A stretch of DNA of 22,800 nt from Nemertoderma westbladi (lineage: Eukaryota > Xenacoelomorpha > Nemertodermatida > Nemertodermatidae): the NCBI GenBank assembly GCA_032718475.1, contig JAUCBJ010004273.1, positions 1-22,800 on the forward strand. Reading direction: 5' to 3'. Every line of letters starts with the position of its first letter. Within the stretch, counting starts at the first letter, position 1. The notes beneath the pieces are model-generated. The model was not told the DNA's origin and ran no database searches. It was given only the letters and a program-made list of their open reading frames with translations. Positions 1 through 9,552 of the stretch are shown piece after piece. The translations under genes and the position numbers were made by a program.

Positions 1-365
1 CGTAAATTGTAAATATTATGTAACCTTTTTTAGGTAAATGCTGGAAAATTACTTCGAATAATTATTTCGAGTTATCAGTTATCTAAGTCCCCTTACACGA
101 TGCTGTTTAATTTTTCAGAATATCTGCGCGAATTCGAAAAAACGGAGATTTTTCAGTTTAGACACTCAATACATAAGTTAAAAGCATTTAAATTTCATAA
201 TGTTAACAAACCAGATATGTTGATATCTATATGCCATTTGAAAGAGCGTAAAATTCTGCAGAAGCTAATATATTATTTATTGTTATCCAATGTATCTAAA
301 GTACGTCTATGAGTGAGTACGTCTATAAGCATTAGACAATTTTATTGGTTTTTTGTGTCCCCCCT
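1..365. other. AT-rich sequence without recognisable gene
   Basis: AT-rich flank of the first foldback element. A 70-codon open frame at 100-312 has no recognisable motif and a composition no different from its surroundings, so it is not called. A short direct repeat (AGTACGTCTAT) occurs twice near 300-327. Nothing else is seen. Confidence 0.6.
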
Positions 366-374
366 GTAGTGGAC
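366..374. repeat. Left 9-bp target-site duplication of FB1
   Basis: GTAGTGGAC lies directly outside the left terminus of the foldback element and recurs in the same orientation at 1715-1723, directly outside the right terminus. Same orientation outside and inverted sequence inside is the signature of a transposon insertion. Confidence 0.85.
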
Positions 375-398
375 GGGCGAAGACGCTGTGCAGACAGA

Positions 399-614
399 GG
401 TGCCGACATAGGTGCCGACATAGGTGCCGACACAGGTGCCGACACAGGTGCCGACACAGGTGCCGACACAGGTGCCGACACAGGTGCCGACATAGGTGCC
501 GACACAGGTGCCGACACAGGTGCCGACACAGGTGCCGACACAGGTGCCGACACAGGTGCCGACACAGGTGCCGACACAGGTGCCGACACAGGTGCCGACA
601 TAGGTGCCGACATA
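399..614. repeat. 12-bp tandem array, left arm of FB1 (18 units)
   Basis: Eighteen units of GGTGCCGACACA, with a GGTGCCGACATA variant concentrated at both array ends. Because 12 is divisible by 3, every frame without an internal stop stays open, giving artefactual proteins such as a (Gly-Ala-Asp-Thr) repeat. Not a gene. Confidence 0.95.
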
Positions 615-850
615 GTGACCGACTTCGGCACTCAGGTTTCTCTCAATATGTTTATCTCACTAAATGGCTTACTTGTTGTGACGTTATATACTGTCTATTT
701 GTAACTTTCAGAAAAATCAAATTCCAAAAGCTTTCTTTATATGGCAGATTATCCCCGTCGGCAGTATGCAAAGGTTTAACACGTCAAAAAATATTTTATA
801 CCATACCTGAAGAACCCCTGCGATAGGAACACGAATGTTGTCATATCATC

Positions 851-1007
851 CTATTAATTGTTAATTAATTAATTATTAATATCATTCACTATTAACTCCA
901 ATAAGTATTTTTAAGAACATATATATAAAGATAAAGAACATGCTATAACATGCTAACATGTTTATTGGGTGAATGAAACATATGATTTACGTTAATTATT
1001 GACAGCA
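851..1007. other. Spacer (loop) between the FB1 arms
   Basis: About 150 bp of AT-rich, low-complexity sequence (runs of TTAATTAAT type) separates the inverted arms. No coding or regulatory feature is visible. Arm homology fades at about 850 and resumes at about 1008. Confidence 0.7.
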
Positions 1008-1240
1008 GGATGTTATTATACAACATGTGTTCCTATCGCAGGGGTTCTTCAGGTATGGTATAAAATATTTTTTGACGTGTTAAACCTTTGCATACTGCCG
1101 ACGGGGATAATCTGCCATATAAAGCTTTTGGAATTTGATTTTTCTGAAAGTTACAAATAGACAGTATATAACGTCACAACAAGTAAGCCATTTAGTGAGA
1201 TAAACATATTGAGAGAAACCTGAGTGCCTAAGTCGGTCAC

Positions 1241-1690
1241 TATGTCGGCACCTATGTCGGCACCTATGTCGGCACCTTGTCGGCACCTGTCGGCACCTGT
1301 GTCGGCACCTGTGTCGGCACCTCTGTCGGCACCTGTGTCGGCACCTGTGTCGGCACCTGTGTCGGCACCTGTGTCGGCACCTGTGTCGGCACCTGTGTCG
1401 GCACCTGTGTCGGCACCTGTGTCGGCACCTGTGTCGGCACCTGTGTCGGCACCTGTGTCGGCACCTCTGTCGGCACCTGTGTCGGCACCTGTGTCGGCAC
1501 CTGTGTCGGCACCTGTGTCGGCACCGTGTGGCACCTTGTCGGCACCTGTGTCGGCACCTGTGTCGGCACCTGTGTCGGCACCTATGTCGGCACCTGTGTC
1601 TGCACCTGTGTCGGCACCTGTGTCGGCACCTATGTCGGCACCTGTGTCTGCACCTGTGTCGGCACCTATGTCGGCACCTATGTCGGCACC
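1241..1690. repeat. 12-bp tandem array, right arm of FB1 (about 37 units)
   Basis: Reverse complement of the left array (TGTGTCGGCACC phase), about twice as long, with several irregular units near 1270-1300 and 1523-1540 and some TGTCTGCACC variants toward the outer end. The length difference between arms (450 versus 216 bp) points to unequal exchange or slippage after or during element formation. Confidence 0.95.
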
Positions 1691-1714
1691 TCTGTCTGCA
1701 CAGCGGCTACGCCC

Positions 1715-1723
1715 GTAGTGGAC
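1715..1723. repeat. Right 9-bp target-site duplication of FB1
   Basis: Exact second copy of GTAGTGGAC, adjoining the right terminus (inward reading GGGCG). Confidence 0.85.
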
Positions 1724-2365
1724 CATGGTAAACTAAATGATGTACAGCTCCAAACATAAAAACCTGGATATAATATGAAAGAACCATCTTACCATTCATA
1801 AAATATTCCCAGAAACATAAAGTCTTACTGGGGCTCGCATTTTTGAAAATGAAATTTCGCGAGCTTTTCAACTTGCCCAAACATGTAATGCGTCCCCCAT
1901 TACAAGCTCTATACTGTACTATACGAAAAATGGCATTACAGGGGGACTTAAAACCCAAATAGAGCTAGTGAAGTACAATTTAATAGATGTTCATTATGGT
2001 CATCGAATTCTCCTTAAAATAGCTTTCGAATGATAGATACCGGTATGTTAATAGGTTTTGATGAAAATTTTGTGATTTTGACCACTTTTAGTGATTTTGA
2101 CTCTGCTTCGAATTAGTAATAAAAACGACAAATGCAATTAAATGAAATTAATTATTCTTACATTATTGTAAACTTTAAAAATTGTTAAGAAAACATTGCG
2201 AATCGACCATTAGACGATGTCTAATTTTGTCAACGAAAAATTTTTTTTGAACCGAAAATTAAGTTTGCACATATTTAATTCCAGTAGACGACTAGATATT
2301 CGTCAGATAACACTACTACTACTACTACAATCGGCATGCTTCATTGCAGCTGCATTATATATATA
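1724..2365. other. AT-rich intergenic stretch with short simple repeats
   Basis: No convincing gene. A minus-strand open stretch at 1958-1793 ends at a donor-like GGTAAGAT but has no recognisable motif and no clear acceptor. Short tracts include a run of ACT triplets at 2311-2328 and a TA run near 2356-2366. The block GTCCCCC-TGTA appears near 354-368 and inverted near 1934-1946, so FB1 may have landed in an older repeat. Confidence 0.5.
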
Positions 2366-2488
2366 TTAAGAATTCTGTATCGGCTTGTCGTCAAAATTGC
2401 GCCGCCACAACTCCCTATCACTAAGTAAGACATTTGCTAGAACATCCGCATCTTCAAGGCAGTGTCCTTTAAGATGCGTCTCAAGAAA
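2366..2488 (-). pseudogene. LINE ORF2 C-terminal end, distal half, split off by FB2
   Basis: Minus-strand coding remnant ending in TAA at 2368-2366, followed by a TA-rich tail as at many LINE 3' ends. It encodes the last 35 or so residues, including a segment like LEDADVL and later SDRELWRR, which resembles the 'D...LRTAM.DRDVWR' ending of CR1/L2/RTE-type LINE proteins. It continues the fragment at 7807-7560: once FB2 and one target copy are ignored, the two pieces join, with one apparent 1-base frameshift just after the junction. That continuity is what fixes the FB2 boundaries. Confidence 0.7.
2480..2488. repeat. Left target-site duplication of FB2
   Basis: CTCAAGAAA, recurring in the same orientation at 7560-7568. 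The next base is G at both sites, so the duplication could be read as 10 bp. A 9-bp reading gives element ends of matching length that both start GG. Confidence 0.75.
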
Positions 2489-4340
2489 GGTTAGGTGTAA
2501 AACGCGGATCCGGAACCGGATTCAGGATCCGGATACGGATCAGGACCCGGATTTGCGAGTGTAAAAGGCGGACCCGGATTTGCATCCAATCCGTAACTGA
2601 GTGTAATATGCGGATTCTGAAATACGCAATCCGTATTGAAGTGTAAAACGCGGATTCATATATTTTGTGAATCCGGAATGGAGTGTAAATCACGGATTTA
2701 CGTTAATTACAGAGTTTGTTACTGGATCCGGTAAGGGGTGTAAAACGCGGATTCATGTTAATTACCAAGTGTTACTGGATCCGGGAAGGGGTGTAAAAAG
2801 CGGATTCATATATTTTGTGAATCCGGGATGGAGTGTAAAACACGGATTCAAATTAATTACCATGTTTTATTGGATCCGGGAAGGGGTATAAAACGCGGAT
2901 TCATGTTAATTACCAAGTGTTACCGGATCCGGGAAGGGGTGTAAAAAGCGGATTCATATATTTTGTGAATCCGGGATGGAGTGTAAAACACGGATTTACG
3001 TTAATTACCAAGTTTTATTGGATCCGGGAAGGGGTGTATAACGCGGATTCATGTTAATTACAAAGTGTTACTGGATCCGGGAAGGGGTGTAAAACGCGGA
3101 TTCATATATTTTACGTTAATTTTCATATATTTTGTGAATCTCGGATGGAGTGTAAAACACGGATTTACGTTAATTACCAAGTGTTACTGGATACGGGAAG
3201 GGGTGTAAAAAGCGGATTCATATATTTTGTGAATCCGGGATGGAGTGTAAAACACGGATTCAAATTAATTACCAAGTTTTATTGGATCCGGGAAGGGGTG
3301 TAAAACGCGGATTCATGTTAATTACCAAGTGTTACCGGATCCGGGAAGGGGTGTAAAAAGCGGATTCATATATTTTGTAAATCCGGGATGGAGTGTAAAA
3401 CACGGATTTAAGTTAATTACCAAGTTTTATTGGATCCGGGAAGGGGTGTATAACGCGGATTCATGTTAATTACGAAGTGTTACCGGATCCGGGAAGGGGT
3501 GTAAAAAGCGGATTCATATATTTTACGTTAATTTTCATATATTTTGTGAATCCGGAATGGAGTGTAAAACACGGATTTACGTTAATTACCAAGTTTTATT
3601 GGATCCGGGAAGGGGTTTAAAACGCGGATTCATGTTAATTACCAAGTGTTACTGGATCCGGGAAGGGGTGTAAAACGCGGATTCATACATATATTTTTTG
3701 AATCCGGGATGGAGTGTAAAACACGGATTTTACCAAGTTTTATTGGATCCGGGAAGGGGTGTAAAACGCGGATTCATGTTAATTACCAAGTGTTACTGGA
3801 TCAGGGAAGGGGTGTAAAACGCGGATTCATATATTTTGTGAATCCGGAATGGAGTGTAAAACACGGATTTACGTTAATTACCAAGTTTTATTGGATCCGG
3901 AATGGAGTGTAAAACACGGATTTACGTTAATTACCAAGTTTTATTGGATCCGGGAAGGGGTGTAAAACACGGATTTACGTTAATTACCAAGTTTTATTGG
4001 ATCCGGGAAGGGGTGTAAAACGCGGATTCATGTTAATTACCAAGTGTTACTGGATCAGGGAAGGGGTGTAAAACGCGGATTCATATATTTTGTGAATCCG
4101 GAATGGAGTGTAAAACACGGATTTACGTTAATTACCAAGTTTTATTGGATCCGGAATGGAGTGTAAAACACGGATTTACGTTAATTACCAAGTTTTATTG
4201 GATCCGGGAAGGGGTGTAAAACACGGATTTACGTTAATTACCAAGTTTTATTGGATCCGGGAAGGGGTGTAAGACGCGGATTCATATATTTTGTGAATCC
4301 GGGATGGAGTGTAAAACACAGATTTACGTTAATTACCAAG
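2489..4340. repeat. Satellite array, left arm of FB2 (53/42/53-bp units, 148-bp higher-order period)
   Basis: Units begin GGATCCGGGAAGGGGTGTAA or GAATCCGGGATGGAGTGTAA. A 53-bp unit ending in CCAAGTGTTACT, a 42-bp short unit ending in ATATTTTGT and a second 53-bp unit ending in CCAAGTTTTATT alternate, giving a 148-bp period (for example GGATCC at 2777 and 2925). The order is looser toward 3700-4300, with units missing or duplicated. The first 160 bp are a degenerate mixture of CGGATC-type hexamers. Open frames here are repeat artefacts. Confidence 0.9.
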
Positions 4341-6195
4341 CCACCATAGTGGAGTAGATGCTGACCATTGATGAGTAGATGTGGTGCAGCCACCATAGTG
4401 GAGTAGATGCTGACCATTGATAAGTAGATGTGGTGCAGCCACCATAGTGGAGTAGATGCTGACCATTGATGAGTAGATGTGGTGTAGCCACCATAGTGGA
4501 GTAGATGCTGACCATTGATGAGTAGATGTGGTGCAGCCACCATAGTGGAGTAGATGCTGACCATTGGTGAGTAGATGTGGTGCAGCCACCATAGTGGAGT
4601 AGATGCTGACCACTGATGAGTAGATGTGGTGCAGCCACCATAGTGGAGTAGATGCTGACCATTGATGAGTAGATGTGGTGCAGCCACCATAGTGGAGTAG
4701 ATGCTGACCACTGATGAGTAGATGTGGTGCAGCCACCATAGTGGAGTAGATGCTGACCATTGATGAGTAGATGTGGTGCAGCCACCATAGTGGAGTAGAT
4801 GCTGACCACTGATGAGTAGATGTGGTGCAGCCACCATAGTGGAGTAGATTCTGACCACTGATGAGTAGATGTGGTGCAGCCACCATAGTGGAGTAGATGC
4901 TGACCACTGATGAGTAGATGTGGTGCAGCCACCATAGTGGAGTAGATGCTGACCATTGGTGAGTAGATGTGGTGCAGCCACCATAGTGGAGTAGATGCTG
5001 ACCACTGATGAGTAGATGTGGTGCAGCCACCATAGTGGAGTAGATGCTGACCACTGATGAGTAGATGTGGTGCAGCCACCATAGTGGAGTAGATGCTGAC
5101 CACTGATGAGTAGATGTGGTGCAGCCACCATAGTGGAGTAGATGCTGACCACTGATGAGTAGATGTGGTGCAGCCACCATAGTGGAGTAGATGCTGACCA
5201 TTGGTGAGTAGATGTGGTGCAGCCACCATAGTGGAGTAGATGCTGACCACTGATGAGTAGATGTGGTGCAGCCACCATAGTGGAGTAGATGCTGACCACT
5301 GATGAGTAGATGTGGTGCAGCCACCATAGTGGAGTAGATGCTGACCATTGGTGAGTAGATGTGGTGCAGCCACCATAGTGGAGTAGATGCTGACCACTGA
5401 CGAGTAGATGTGGTGCAGCCACCATAGTGGAGTAGATGCTGACCATTGATGAGTAGATGTGGTGCAGCCACCATTGGGGAGTAGATGCTGACCATTGATG
5501 AGTAGATGTGGTGTAGCCACCATAGTGGAGTAGATGTTAACCATTGGGCCTTGGGAGTAGATGTGGTGCAGCCACCGTTGGGGAGTAGATGCTGACCATT
5601 GATGAGTAGATGTGGTGTAGCCACCAAATGGAGTAAATGTTGACCATTAGGGAGTAGATGTGGTGTAGCCACCATATGGAGTAGATGTTAACCATTGGGC
5701 CTTGGGAGTAGATGTGGTGCAGCCACCATTGGGGAGTAGATGCTGACCATTGATGAGTAGATGTGGTGTAGCCACCAAATGGAGTAAATGTTGACCATTA
5801 GGGAGTAGATGTGGTGTAGCCACCATATGGAGTAGATGTTAACCATTGGGCCTTGGGAGTAGATGTGGTGCAGCCACCGTTGGGGAGTAGATGCTGACCA
5901 TTGATGAGTAGATGTGGTGTAGCCACCATATGGAGTAGATGTTAACCATTGGGCCTTGGGAGTAGATGTGGTGCAGCCACCATTGGGGAGTAGATGCTGA
6001 CCATTGATGAGTAGATGTGGTGTAGCCACCATAGTGGAGTAGATGCTGACCATTGATGAGTAGATGTGGTGTAGCCACCAAATGGAGTAAATGTTGACCA
6101 TTAGGGAGTAGATGTGGTGTAGCCACCATATGGAGTAGATGTTAACCATTGGGCCTTGGGAGTAGATGTGGTGCAGCCACCGTTGGGGAGTAGAT
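4341..6195. repeat. 49-bp minisatellite array (about 37 units)
   Basis: The unit starts CCACCATAGTGGAGTAGATG and contains GAGTAGATG twice (about 24 + 25 bp), so the 49-mer probably arose from a dimer. It begins abruptly after a satellite unit ending TTAATTACCAAG. From 4341 to about 5535 units are near identical, with three variants at one site (ATTGATG, ACTGATG, ATTGGTG). From about 5536 to 6195 the array switches to a three-unit higher-order form of 151 bp. All three minus-strand frames are open for 400 codons or more, because 49 leaves remainder 1 on division by 3 and the unit lacks minus-strand stops. Not considered coding. Confidence 0.95.
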
Positions 6196-7075
6196 ATTGT
6201 ACACCCACAGTATACAGGCAGGGCAGATAGACATACAAACAGTTGAAAAAATGTCAGTCGAAACTGTTTTTTTCAAACTTGAACAAAACTGACAGAAAAA
6301 AACATTCACTGTATAATTCTTCATTTTAAGTTTTTTTGTCGCACTGTGTTGCTTTTAAACAACGTGTTTAAAATTATAAAATTTTGGCATTTTTGCAAAT
6401 TTAACAGTATTGACAGCTTTTTATTACCAAAAAACATAATTAAAATTTTTTTAATTAAAATTGCCTGCTCGTTGCATGCTTTGTTTATTCTATATATATA
6501 TATATAGAATATACTTACTATACGATGTATGTATGTAAGTAAGTACGTACAATCTAGAGTTCGTATACAAAAGTATATATTGGGAACATGTTTCATATAC
6601 CTAACGTATACTTTTGTATACAATAAAAAAATAATATTGGAATTAACTTTTTGAAAATTTTTTCATCGAAAATTATTATTTGGTGTATAATTAACCCATT
6701 AACAAGACCAACCAATTGTTTTCCTAAATTAAATTAATTTAATTATTAATTTAATTTAATTTAATTAAAAGGGTTAATATCGCTCTGGTTTAAAGTTCAA
6801 TTACTATTGATTATTTAGAGTTTAGATTTACTGTTTATTCACAACATTACCAGTAAGCCGTTCGCAATGAATTATTTATTAGAGTGTTGGGACGTCTGGC
6901 CTGCAATTATTGTTACAACAGGTAATTCAATCCTACATTATATGAGTGTTGGTGTGTTTGTTTATTATAAAAAGGTGGGTTTGTGTTTATTGATGTTTAA
7001 TTATATTCGATTTGTAAGTAAAATGTCACTCTAAACTGTTCATTTTTATTTTCACTTAATTAACTTCTTTAATTA
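6196..7075. other. AT-rich core of FB2
   Basis: Mostly unique AT-rich sequence with a TA microsatellite palindrome at about 6491-6508, an inverted pair of GTATAC-AAAAGTATA type near 6563-6620, and a run of TTAATT blocks at 6720-6775. No open frame with recognisable content was seen on either strand. This may be the original unique centre of the foldback element. Confidence 0.6.
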
Positions 7076-7559
7076 ACACCCCTTCCCGGATCCAATACAA
7101 TTTGGTAATTAACTTGAATCCGAGTTTTACACCCCTTCCAGGATCCAATAACACTTTGTAAATAAATTGAATCCGAGTTTTACACCCCTTCCCGGATCCA
7201 GTAACACTTAGTAAATAAATTGAATCCGCTTTTTACACCCCTTCCCGGATCCAGTAACACTTGGTAATAAACTTGAATCCACGTTTTACACCCCTTCCCG
7301 GATCCAGTAACACTTGGTAATTAACTTGAATCCGCGTTTTACACCCCTTCCCGAATCCAATAAAACTTAGTAAATAAATTAAATCCACGTTTTACACCCC
7401 TTCCCGGATCCAATAAACTCGGTAATTAACTTGAATCCGCGTTTTACACAGTAATCCGCAGATTACACCCGAAAAATGTAAATTCAGTCGACTTCCATAG
7501 AGACAATGTTAAATGATAGAATCCGGATCCTAATCCGGATCCGCGTTTTACTCTGACCC
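7076..7559. repeat. Inverted satellite array, right arm of FB2 (about 7 units)
   Basis: Reverse complement of the left-arm satellite: about seven 53-bp units containing ACACCCCTTCCCGGATCC, ending with a degenerate stretch and the terminal ATCCGGATCCGCGTTTTAC. The 42-bp short unit and the ATATTTTGT variant are absent here, so this arm is simpler than the left one. Confidence 0.9.
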
Positions 7560-7568
7560 CTCAAGAAA
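7560..7568. repeat. Right target-site duplication of FB2
   Basis: Second copy of CTCAAGAAA, immediately outside the right terminus of FB2 and within the LINE coding remnant. Confidence 0.75.
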
Positions 7569-7807
7569 GTTATGGGCTGTCCAACATGCTTATTCACTCC
7601 ATGGGGCTGCCAATGTACAAAATTATGTCCTGGCTGGTCCTCACGGTGAAAGCAATGTCCTGCAAAGCGGAGGCGACTTTGTTTTAGTGTCAAGCTTGGG
7701 GGAACCAATGAGACACCTCCAATGTTATATAGTGTCTGGTTGGAGATGTGTGCATTGTACTTGACACAGTTCAGAGGACACGCCTGCAGAAGGAATAATG
7801 AATGCAT
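7560..7807 (-). pseudogene. LINE ORF2 C-terminal region, proximal half
   Basis: Minus-strand fragment containing NQTLYNIGGVS, then SRLRFAGHCF and GQPITFL. The pattern 'TLY...I...RLRFAGHC.R' lies downstream of the reverse transcriptase in CR1/L2/RTE-group LINE proteins. It is 5'-truncated: upstream sequence beyond about 7800 shows no LINE similarity. Its downstream continuation is at 2488-2366, separated by FB2. The exact clade cannot be assigned. Confidence 0.7.
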
Positions 7808-8017
7808 ATTATGGTAGCTTAATCCTTACCAGTACCAAATTGTGAACCGGGTTTAATATGCGATATCTGAGTAACATATTAACGACAGTCCGTCTGACGG
7901 AACTTATACTTTAGGCCTAACTAACTAATTAGCTGAGAGTAACCTTTCATCGACAATTGTAAGGGTACAGTAAATAAAATAACCTAAGCAAGCATCTGAT
8001 CATAGAGTTTAACTCAC
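7808..8017. other. Intergenic or intronic sequence
   Basis: AT-rich, no open frame of note. It follows the donor site of the exon at 8189-8018, so on the minus strand it may be intron. Confidence 0.4.
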
Positions 8018-8189
8018 CAGCCTGCACAATCATAAACTTTGCGTTTCCGCTAAGTAGAGAATTGTCAACGTAGTTCGGGTCCAGCATAAACTCTAGAACC
8101 GGGATTAAGGAAAATAATTCTCTTAACGTTGGTTTAGATTTCTCAGTTCCAACAATAATTTGTGTGAATGCAGATAATCTCGAAGAAAT
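8018..8189 (-). CDS. Candidate internal exon of an unknown spliced gene
   Basis: 172 nt on the minus strand, preceded by a pyrimidine-rich acceptor (TACTTATTGTTTTAG) and followed by a strong donor (G|GTGAGT). Only one of three frames is open; it gives 57 codons plus one base (phase 1 end), while the other two hit stops within about 25 codons. The peptide is hydrophobic and probably helical, with segments such as LRELFSLIPVLEFML and NAKFMIVQA. I do not recognise the family. It has no internal ATG early enough to be found as an ORF. It could be host gene or another transposon's exon. No matching neighbouring exon was found before the flanking elements. Confidence 0.5.
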
Positions 8190-8369
8190 CTAAAACAATA
8201 AGTAAAAATAAATAAAATTTATAAATAAATATAAAAATCAAATCTAAATAATCAGCCAATCCCAAAACTGAGTTTAAATGAATTTTAAGTCCAGGTAAAT
8301 TGTACAGTTTCTCGTCTATGACTCACATTAATTAAATAATTGTTCACTGCTATTAACTGCTATATTATT

Positions 8370-9160
8370 GAATATTATACTGATCCCAAGACCATATTTA
8401 ATTGTCATGAAGACACTGCCATGAAGTACAATGACATTGGAAATGGATGGACGTTAGTGAAAAGATCAGCATTAAGAAACTCGGCCAATGCATCAATTGG
8501 TGGAGTAGGAATTCTGCTATGCCCATTTGCAGCTTTAAGACCCTAAACAATATCGAATCTATAAATTCCAGGGTTATGATCGCAACATTTGATGGGAATC
8601 AAAAGACAACAGTAATATGTTGCTACAGTCCAACCAATGCCTCAGAGCCAGAACAAGCAGTCAAATTTTATGAAGATCTGACTGGACTTACTGGTGACCC
8701 GAATGCGCAAATTGGCCCAGAAGACATCATGGGTTACACCTATAACACCAGTTCTAACATAAATGGGTACTTACTTCTAGATCCAATGGAAGAATGTGAA
8801 TTGATACCAACAAACAACACATTCGAAAAGACTAAGGGGAAGCTATAGACCTTTCAAAACCCTAATGGAACCAAAGCACAGCTGGATTACATCCCTATAA
8901 ACAAAAAGTGGAGAAACAGCATGATCAACTGCAAGGCATACAGCTCGTTCAACATAATTGGTTCGGACCACAGAATTGTGACTGCAGAGATCAGACTCAG
9001 TTTGAGAGCCAGCAAACCCAGGACAAGCAAGCAAATCAACTATGACTGGGAGAAACTTAGAACTGACAATGCAGTAAACGATGCTTACACAGTAGAAGTT
9101 CAAAACCGCTTTGAAGCACTTCAGCCTATGGATGAAGACCTGTCTACCAATTCAATATAG
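8370..9160 (+). pseudogene. LINE endonuclease domain, decayed
   Basis: Pieces of an AP-type endonuclease of a non-LTR retrotransposon in at least three frames. In order: SIGGVGILLCP (frame 1, to 8546); ESINSRVMIATF and TVICCYSPTNASEPE (frame 2); a GDPNAQIG segment where the family usually has GD(F/Y)NA; GYLLLDPMEECELIPTNNTF; a premature TAG at 8846-8848 where a Trp codon is expected in the KLWT motif; then LDYIPINKKWRNS and the catalytic-type GSDHR near 8960-8975. About 15-20 residues before the GDPNA segment are missing. The element nicks target DNA when intact; this copy cannot. Clade is CR1/L2/RTE-like and not resolved. Confidence 0.8.
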
Positions 9161-9552
9161 CAGAATATACTAACAGCCCACAAGGAATCAGCTAGGAGGC
9201 ATATCCCCCAGAAACCCAAACGAAAACAGTATGTGCCATGGCAAAACTCTGAGGTTACTTGTAAGAGAAAGGATCTTTAAGATACAGTACACCTACAAAG
9301 TAAAAACCCGAACAACCAACAACCGAAAACATTAACAAGGTTGAGAAAGCTAAGGACGATCTTAAATTGGCCTACATCATCCAGGAAAAGTACATACAGG
9401 ATAAAATTACAACTGCTCACATACAGCAACAATCAAGACTTACCTGGCAAATAGTAAATTAGGTATCTGGTCGGAAAACTTGTGCAAAGGGGCGCCTCAA
9501 AGCTGATAGTCCTGAAGAACGTGTTGGGAAGTGGAAAAATCACTTCAGCAAC
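9161..9552 (+). pseudogene. LINE linker between endonuclease and reverse transcriptase, decayed
   Basis: Frames are interrupted by stops and shifts, but stretches such as YTAHKESARRHIP, WQIVN and AKGRLKADSPEERVGKWKNHF fit the linker preceding the RT domain in the same LINE family. It connects the endonuclease and RT segments, so all three are one element. Confidence 0.6.

Larger units (their letters stand above)
375..1714. mobile_element. Foldback-type non-autonomous DNA transposon (FB1), complete
   Basis: This is a 1,340-bp element with two long inverted arms (375 to about 850, and about 1008-1714) around an AT-rich spacer. The terminal 30 bp begin GGGCG at both ends and match at 28 of 30 positions when one is reverse-complemented. 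Each arm consists of the terminal block, a 12-bp tandem array and about 230 bp of unique stem close to the spacer. The unique stems are nearly identical, differing by a 4-bp indel and a few substitutions, so the copy looks young or homogenised. A 9-bp direct repeat flanks it. Tandem repeats inside the inverted arms are the hallmark of Drosophila FB and sea urchin TU elements. No transposase is encoded: all open frames are read-throughs of the 12-bp unit. Superfamily is inferred only; the 9-bp duplication fits MULE-like or FB elements. Confidence 0.85.
2489..7559. mobile_element. Large foldback-like element (FB2) with satellite arms and an internal minisatellite
   Basis: 5,071 bp between the two copies of CTCAAGAAA. 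Both ends read inward as GG, a few divergent bases, then GTAAAACGCGGATCCGGA. The left arm (2489-4340) and right arm (about 7076-7559) carry the same satellite family in opposite orientations. Between them lie a 49-bp minisatellite (4341-6195) and an AT-rich core (6196-7075). The flanks are two halves of one LINE coding sequence, which independently supports insertion of this whole block as a unit. No transposase is encoded. The arms differ in length and unit order, unlike the tidy arms of FB1, so the block may have expanded after insertion. Confidence 0.75.

Noticed and set aside
100-312. 70-codon plus-strand ORF
   Set aside because: AT-rich, no motif, no splice or promoter support; expected by chance.
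332-1759. Open frames of 99-191 codons on both strands across FB1
   Set aside because: All are translations of the 12-bp tandem unit, which stays open in several frames on both strands. No start context, domain or biased codon use supports a gene.
1793-1958. Possible minus-strand exon ending at GGTAAGAT
   Set aside because: Open for about 55 codons with a donor-like end, but no convincing acceptor and no recognisable motif. Sequence contains inverted GTCCCCC blocks typical of a repeat.
4238-6149. Minus-strand ORFs of 402, 448, 403, 153 and 96 codons
   Set aside because: They are the same 49-bp minisatellite read in three frames. Treated as repeat, noted as a finding only.
2489-7559. CRISPR-like array
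   Set aside because: Repeats are head-to-tail without unique spacers of constant length, and the context is eukaryotic transposons.
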